Shown: piece after piece, positions 60,295 to 64,000 of the stretch
How the letters are laid out: each line of letters begins with the position of its first letter
Numbering within the stretch: the stretch's first letter is position 1
From: Streptomyces daqingensis
GTDB taxonomy: Bacteria > Actinomycetota > Actinomycetes > Streptomycetales > Streptomycetaceae
Direction of reading: 5' to 3'
DNA length: 64,000 nt
Assembly: GCF_014645895.1 (NCBI RefSeq)
Contig: NZ_BMMP01000008.1
Span: 197,995-261,994 of the forward strand
Translations under genes and position numbers: made by a program
Notes under the pieces: generated by a model
Databases searched by the model: none
What the model was told of the DNA's origin: nothing
The model's input: only the letters and a program-made list of their open reading frames with translations

Positions 60295-60320
60295 AACGCC
60301 CGGTCCCATCAGCGGGTTCC
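60295..60320 (-). promoter_or_regulatory. ECF sigma-E-type promoter of sigE
   Basis: Minus strand GGAACC (60315-60320), 16-base spacer, CGTT (60295-60298). This is the GGAAC/CGTT pattern of SigE-like ECF sigma factors, about 30 bases upstream of the sigE start, so the sigma factor probably transcribes its own operon. Confidence 0.78.
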
Positions 60321-60373
60321 CGGGGCAACGGATACAGTCACGGTTGCGTGGAGGACGGGGACAGGAGAGGGCC

Positions 60374-61030
60374 ATTACCGGCAACCGGCAGTCGAGCTGG
60401 GCGTTCGCCGACGCCTACGACGCCGAGCTCGTCGACGACGCCGAGATCGCAGCGCTGCGCTGGGCCCGCGAACGGGCCCGGCAGGCAGGCGTGCGCGCGG
60501 TGTCCGCCGGCACCGGAGCCACCCTGCGCCTGCTCGCCGCGACCACGGGCGCCAAGGCCGTCGCCGAGATCGGCACCGGCACCGGCGTCTCCGGCATCCA
60601 CCTCCTGGCCGGCATGCGTCCCGACGGCGTGCTGACGACCGTCGACGTCGAGCCCGAGCAGCAGCAGTTCGCGCGCCAGGCGTTCCGTGCGGCGGGCTTC
60701 GCCGGCAACCGCGCCCGCTTCATCCCCGGCTCCGCGCTCGACGTGCTGCCCCGCCTGGCCGACGGCGGCTACGACATGGTCTTCTGCGACGGCGACCGCA
60801 ACGAGTGCCTCGCCTACTTCGACGAGGCGCTGCGCCTGCTGCGCGACGGCGGGCTCGTCTGCTTCGAGGGGGTGTTCGCGAACGGCCGCACAGTCGATTC
60901 GGCGCCCCAGCCCTCGGAGGTGCTGAAGCTGCGTGAACTGCTGCGGACCGTGCGGGAGAGCACGCAGCTCGTGCCCTCGCTGCTGCCCGTCGGCGACGGA
61001 CTGCTGTGCGCCGTCAAAAGGGGCCGGTGA
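60374..61030 (+). CDS. SAM-dependent O-methyltransferase
   Basis: About 218 residues of a class I O-methyltransferase (caffeoyl-CoA OMT type). SAM site AEIGTGTGVSGIHLL, acidic TVDVEPEQQQFARQA, metal/active region MVFCDGDRNECLAYF and GGLVCFEGVF. The conserved N-terminus TGNRQSSWAF follows an ATT at 60374 that has GGAGAGG three bases upstream; the only standard in-frame start nearby is a TTG at 60344 with no Shine-Dalgarno. I place the start at ATT but TTG is possible. Divergent from sigE, as Rv1220c is in M. tuberculosis. Substrate unknown. Confidence 0.9.
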   Translation: MTGNRQSSWAFADAYDAELVDDAEIAALRWARERARQAGVRAVSAGTGATLRLLAATTGAKAVAEIGTGTGVSGIHLLAGMRPDGVLTTVDVEPEQQQFARQAFRAAGFAGNRARFIPGSALDVLPRLADGGYDMVFCDGDRNECLAYFDEALRLLRDGGLVCFEGVFANGRTVDSAPQPSEVLKLRELLRTVRESTQLVPSLLPVGDGLLCAVKRGR

Positions 61031-61069
61031 ACACGCGGCCGCGAGCCGCTCCGCCGAGCCGGGTACACG

Positions 61070-61104
61070 ACTGCCCCGGAGCACCTGGGGTGCTCCGGGG
61101 CAGT
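61070..61104. terminator. Bidirectional terminator between O-methyltransferase and DUF3117 genes
   Basis: Perfect 16-base inverted repeat with a 3-base loop, between converging genes. Confidence 0.88.
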
Positions 61105-61166
61105 GGAAGACTCTCGGAGGCGGGACGTCGCTCCGCGCTCCGGCCGCTCGGGGCGGCCGCCGGGCG

Positions 61167-61334
61167 TCAGCCGCAGACTTTCTTGAGCTCCTCACCGAGC
61201 GCAGTCGCCTCGTCCGGGGTCAGCTCGACGACGAGTCGCCCACCGCCTTCGAGCGGAACGCGCATGACGATGCCCCGCCCCTCCTTGGTCACCTCGAGCG
61301 GGCCGTCACCCGTCCGCGGCTTCATGGCCGCCAT
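61167..61334 (-). CDS. DUF3117 family small protein (55 aa)
   Basis: A 55-residue protein: MAAMKPRTGDGPLEVTKEG, RGIVMRVPLEGGGRLVVEL and ELKKVCG, the complete DUF3117 signature (Rv1211-like), nearly invariant across actinobacteria. Predicted beta-hairpin plus helix; function unknown. ATG with GGAAGGGGAA upstream. A monocistronic unit with its own leader of up to 100 bases. Confidence 0.93.
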   Translation of the reverse strand: MAAMKPRTGDGPLEVTKEGRGIVMRVPLEGGGRLVVELTPDEATALGEELKKVCG

Positions 61335-61640
61335 GCTCGTTCCCCTTCCTGAAACCAGCTGATGCAGCCGACAACTCGCGTGTCACCGGCATCGAACACA
61401 TTGCTCCTGGGTCATTATCCCGCATGGCAGGACCCGATGACCAACAAGAGGTCGCATCTCTTCTCACTCGCTCTCGCACAAAACCACTCAATCCGTCGGC
61501 GAGACTGCGATACTGCTCCGCCTCACGGGTCCCGGGCCCCCGCGGATCGCCTCACTGTTTGACACAGTTCACACGCCGCACACGGGCGAGCGCCCGGGGA
61601 CGCCCTGTCGGCGCACGTTGATCTGGGCCATGCTGTCCCC
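61335..61640. other. Intergenic region between DUF3117 and enoyl-CoA hydratase genes
   Basis: About 300 bases, with lower GC in 61.38-61.51 kb. A minus-strand pair TTGGTC (61439-61444) and GATAAT (61414-61419), 19 bases apart, may be the DUF3117 promoter. A plus-strand TTGACA (61559-61564) lacks a convincing -10. No gene seen. Confidence 0.4.
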
Positions 61641-62429
61641 ATGTCGGACACAGTGCTCTATGACGTGACCGAGGGTCTCGCGACGATCACCCTCAACCGC
61701 CCGGACGCGATGAACGCCCTCAACGACGAGCTGAAGGCGGCGCTCCGCGACACCCTCCGCGCGGCCGCGGCGGACGAAGCCGTGCGGGCCGTGCTGCTCA
61801 CGGGCAACGGACGCGCGTTCTGCGTCGGCCAGGACCTCAAGGAGCACGTCGGCGCCCTCCAGAGCGGCGGCGGCAGCGCGCTGCGCACCGTCGAGGAGCA
61901 CTACAACCCGATCACGCTCGCCATCGCCGGCATGCCGAAACCCGTCGTCGCGGGGGTCAACGGGGTGGCCGCCGGCGCGGGCGCGGGCTTCGCCTTCGCG
62001 GCCGACTACCGCCTCATGGCGGAGTCCGCCGCTTTCAACACCTCGTTCGCCGGGATCGCGCTCACCGCGGACTCCGGCATCTCCTGGACGCTTCCGCGGC
62101 TCATCGGCCCGGGGCGGGCCGCCGACCTGCTGCTCTTCCCGCGCAGCGTGCGGTCGGGCGAGGCACTGGAGCTGGGCATGGCGCAACGCGTCGTGCCGGA
62201 CGGCGAGCTGGCGGAGCAAGCCGCCGCTGTGGCACGGGAGTTGGCGCAGGGTCCCACGGCCGCGTACGCGGCGATCAAGGAGTCGCTGGCCTTCGGCGCC
62301 GGCCACTCGCTCGCCGAGACGCTGGAGAAGGAAGCGGAACTGCAGGTGCGCGCGGGCGCGTCGCAGGACCACAAGGCCGCGGTCGAGGCGTTCGTGAAGA
62401 AGGAGAAGCCCCGCTTCACGGGCCGCTGA
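61641..62429 (+). CDS. Enoyl-CoA hydratase/isomerase family protein
   Basis: A 262-residue crotonase-fold protein. LNRPDAMNALND (acyl-CoA binding), AFCVGQDLKEH (oxyanion loop), GVNGVAAGAGAGFAFAADYR (second oxyanion glycine and hexamer contact), SGISWTLPRLIG and the C-terminal FVKKEKPRFTGR. Most like PaaG-type hydratases of aromatic or fatty-acid breakdown, but substrate is not fixed by sequence. Weak Shine-Dalgarno. Single gene converging on tagI. Confidence 0.92.
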   Translation: MSDTVLYDVTEGLATITLNRPDAMNALNDELKAALRDTLRAAAADEAVRAVLLTGNGRAFCVGQDLKEHVGALQSGGGSALRTVEEHYNPITLAIAGMPKPVVAGVNGVAAGAGAGFAFAADYRLMAESAAFNTSFAGIALTADSGISWTLPRLIGPGRAADLLLFPRSVRSGEALELGMAQRVVPDGELAEQAAAVARELAQGPTAAYAAIKESLAFGAGHSLAETLEKEAELQVRAGASQDHKAAVEAFVKKEKPRFTGR

Positions 62430-62471
62430 CCCGCTGCCCGCGGCGCCTCCGCCGCTCCCGCCGCCGGTGCG

Positions 62472-63080
62472 TCACTCCGGCGGCTCGTGTACGCGCTCCC
62501 GCACCCAGCAGTCCGCGAGGTGGTCGTTGACCAGGCCGCAGGCCTGCATCAGTGCGTACGCGGTCGTCGGACCGACGAAGCGGAAGCCCCGTTTCTTCAA
62601 GTCCTTGGCGAGGGCCGTCGACTCGGCCGTCACGGCGGGGATGTCCGCGTGCGAGCGGGGCGCCGGCCGGTGTGCGGGGTCGGGGGCGTAGGACCAGATC
62701 AGCGCGTCGAGATCGCCCTCGGCGAGTCCGGCTGCCACCTTCGCGTTGGCGACGGCCGCCTGGATCTTCGCGCGGTTGCGGATGATGCCGGTGTCGGCCA
62801 GCAGGCGCGCTTCGTCGGCCTCGGTGAAGGCGGCCACCTCCCGGATCCGGAACCCCGCGAACGCGGCGCGGAAGCCTTCCCTGCGGCGCAGGATCGTCAG
62901 CCAGGAGAGGCCGGACTGGAACGCCTCCAGCGTGAGGCGTTCGTACAGGGCGTCGTCGCCGTGCACGGCGCGGCCCCACTCGGCGTCGTGGTACGCGACG
63001 TAGTCGTCGGCGGACAGACCCCAGGGGCAGCGGAGACGTCCGTCGGGGCCGGGCTGTGCGCTTCCGTCGTCAGCGCTCAT
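62472..63080 (-). CDS. DNA-3-methyladenine glycosylase I
   Basis: A 202-residue TagI glycosylase, base-excision repair of 3-methyladenine. RCPWG near the N-terminus, YHDAEWGRAVHGD (catalytic/substrate Glu), GFRFVGPTTAYALMQACG and VNDHLADC; the two Cys and two His of the zinc snap are at the ends. Overlaps the DivIVA-domain gene by 11 bases. Corresponds to tagA (Rv1210). Confidence 0.94.
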   Translation of the reverse strand: MSADDGSAQPGPDGRLRCPWGLSADDYVAYHDAEWGRAVHGDDALYERLTLEAFQSGLSWLTILRRREGFRAAFAGFRIREVAAFTEADEARLLADTGIIRNRAKIQAAVANAKVAAGLAEGDLDALIWSYAPDPAHRPAPRSHADIPAVTAESTALAKDLKKRGFRFVGPTTAYALMQACGLVNDHLADCWVRERVHEPPE

Positions 63081-63525
63081 CGGGGCCCTCCGTACCGTCC
63101 GGGCCGAAGCCCTCGCTCCTGCCGGCCGGCCCGGCGCTCTCGCGGAAGTCCGCCCCGGCGCTGCCCGCGGCGTGGCCGCCGTACGCCCCGCTCCCCATGG
63201 CCGCCGCCTGCGCCCCGGCCAGCGCCGCCTCCAGTTCGGCGATGCGGGCGTCCCGCTCGGCCAGCTCCGCGCCCAGGCGGTCCAGCACGTCGTCCACCTG
63301 CTGCATGCGGTATCCGCGGGCGGTGACGGGGAGGCGCAGCTCGTCGACGTCGGCGCGGCTCACCGGGCGCGCGGCGGGGAGCGGCTCGTCGAGCTGGTCC
63401 GGCCAGCTGTCGGCGAGGCCGCCCGACGCGGTGCCGCCGCGCTCGGCGCCGCTGCCCACCACGGCGAGCGTGACCGCGGCGACGACCACGACCAGTGAGA
63501 TCAGCAGGAACCAGAACACGGCCAA
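63070..63525 (-). CDS. Small membrane-anchored DivIVA-domain protein
   Basis: A 151-residue protein with an N-terminal transmembrane helix (VFWFLLISLVVVVAAVTLAVV), a spacer, then a DivIVA-like segment LRLPVTARGYRMQQVDDVLDRLGAELAERDARIAELEAAL (coiled coil, about 65-105) and a Gly/Ala-rich tail. DivIVA domains bind curved membrane or organise the growing tip; here the anchor is a transmembrane helix rather than the usual lipid-binding N-terminus. Translationally coupled to tagI. Confidence 0.87.
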   Translation of the reverse strand: MAVFWFLLISLVVVVAAVTLAVVGSGAERGGTASGGLADSWPDQLDEPLPAARPVSRADVDELRLPVTARGYRMQQVDDVLDRLGAELAERDARIAELEAALAGAQAAAMGSGAYGGHAAGSAGADFRESAGPAGRSEGFGPDGTEGPDER

Positions 63526-63697
63526 CTCCCCCGACGTCCGTCCGGATGACTACGGCAGTCCATGGTCCCCGATCGTGTCATGCCGCGCCGGCACGCACCG
63601 GCCCGATCCCGAAGGGGACGGCCGCTGCCCTGCGGTTAAGGTCGGCACCGGGGAGGAGCCGGCGTGGAACCCCCTGTTCTGACCGAGAGGATGGCGG

Positions 63698-64000
63698 ATG
63701 CTGCGCCTGGGGACACGCGAGTTCGGTCCGCACGAGAACGTGATCATGGCGATCGTGAACCGGACCCCCGACTCGTTCTACGACCGGGGCGCCACCTTCC
63801 GCGACGAGCCGGCCCTCGAACGCGTCGAGCAGGCAGTGGCCGAGGGCGCCGCCGTCATCGACATCGGCGGTGTGAAGGCCGGCCCCGGGGACGAGGTGAG
63901 CGCGGAGGAAGAGGTCCGCCGCACGGCGGGCTTCGTCGCCGAGGTCCGCCGCAGGCATCCTGACGTCGTCATCAGCGTCGACACCTGGCGGCACGAGGTC
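63698..64000 (+). CDS. Dihydropteroate synthase-family protein, FolP2 type (3' end outside window)
   Basis: First 101 codons of a pterin-binding family protein: VIMAIVNRTPDSFYDRG (residues 15-31), EGAAVIDIGGVKAGPG, and VVISVDTWRHE at the edge. The loop reads NRTPDSF, as in the mycobacterial FolP2 paralogue, rather than the NVTPDSFSDGG of classical DHPS. ATG at 63698 with GAGAGG eight bases upstream. FolP2 of M. tuberculosis has been reported to lack DHPS activity; function here is uncertain. Confidence 0.9.
   Translation, partial: MLRLGTREFGPHENVIMAIVNRTPDSFYDRGATFRDEPALERVEQAVAEGAAVIDIGGVKAGPGDEVSAEEEVRRTAGFVAEVRRRHPDVVISVDTWRHEV

Noticed and set aside
61559..61564. Perfect TTGACA as a housekeeping -35
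   Set aside because: No -10-like hexamer at 16-19 bases downstream on the plus strand.

Overview
The window is high-GC (roughly 70 percent or more) actinobacterial chromosome, almost certainly from Streptomyces or a close relative. Grounds: strong third-position GC bias, many GTG starts, a WblC/WhiB7 regulator with an AT-hook, mycoredoxin, AdnAB-type helicase-nucleases, DUF3107, DUF3117 and DUF3152 proteins, and a Mycobacterium-SigE-type ECF sigma factor. It is ordinary core chromosome: I see no insertion sequence, prophage, integrase, CRISPR array, tRNA or rRNA.

Layout. Positions 1-11 kb: 3'-truncated moaE, a membrane-tailed SDR protein, a DUF2342 metalloprotease overlapping a Nudix hydrolase, three AIM24-domain proteins in a row (the first a TerD-AIM24 fusion), a YgjP-type peptidase, an orphan ThiF-like protein and an ABC1 kinase. 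Positions 11-15 kb: wblC behind a long attenuator-type leader with its own upstream ORF, then uvrD2 and mycoredoxin. Positions 15-26 kb: nudC, an M20 dipeptidase, the adnB/adnA-like pair and an alkyltransferase-like protein. Positions 26-38 kb: a pseudokinase-flippase membrane protein, moeZ, a four-gene group (spherulin-4-like hydrolase, epimerase, membrane protein with Cys/His-rich tail, PelF/DUF3492-like glycosyltransferase) that resembles a compact exopolysaccharide locus, a DUF3152 protein carrying a metzincin zinc motif, and an alpha/beta hydrolase. Positions 39-44 kb: a small acidic protein, a TetR regulator, DUF3107, a ferritin-like protein and a DEAD-box RNA helicase that appears to lack any ATG/GTG/TTG start. 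Positions 44-51 kb: hydrolase, MarC, PHP phosphoesterase, a zinc-ribbon protein, a SUFU-domain protein, CorA, an unknown protein and a LppX/LprG-like lipoprotein. Positions 51-64 kb: MgtE-N/CBS protein, DUF1003 protein, Mrp, an unknown, TatB, HtrA, anti-sigma factor, SigE-type sigma factor with a near-perfect self-type ECF promoter, O-methyltransferase, DUF3117, enoyl-CoA hydratase, TagI, a DivIVA-domain protein and a 3'-truncated folP2-type gene.

From memory of the Mycobacterium tuberculosis map (not searched here), 2-43 kb follows the Rv3195-Rv3211 neighbourhood (whiB7, uvrD2, mrx1, nudC, adnB, adnA, moeZ, DUF3152, TetR, DUF3107, ferritin-like, rhlE) and 48-64 kb follows Rv1207-Rv1239c (folP2, tagA, DUF3117, sigE, rseA, htrA, tatB, mrp, mgtE-like, corA). 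Themes are DNA repair and antibiotic/redox stress on the left, and envelope stress with magnesium handling on the right.

Most start codons were chosen by Shine-Dalgarno spacing and family N-termini; doubtful ones are flagged. Several regulatory elements were read from inverted repeats and need folding or transcript data.
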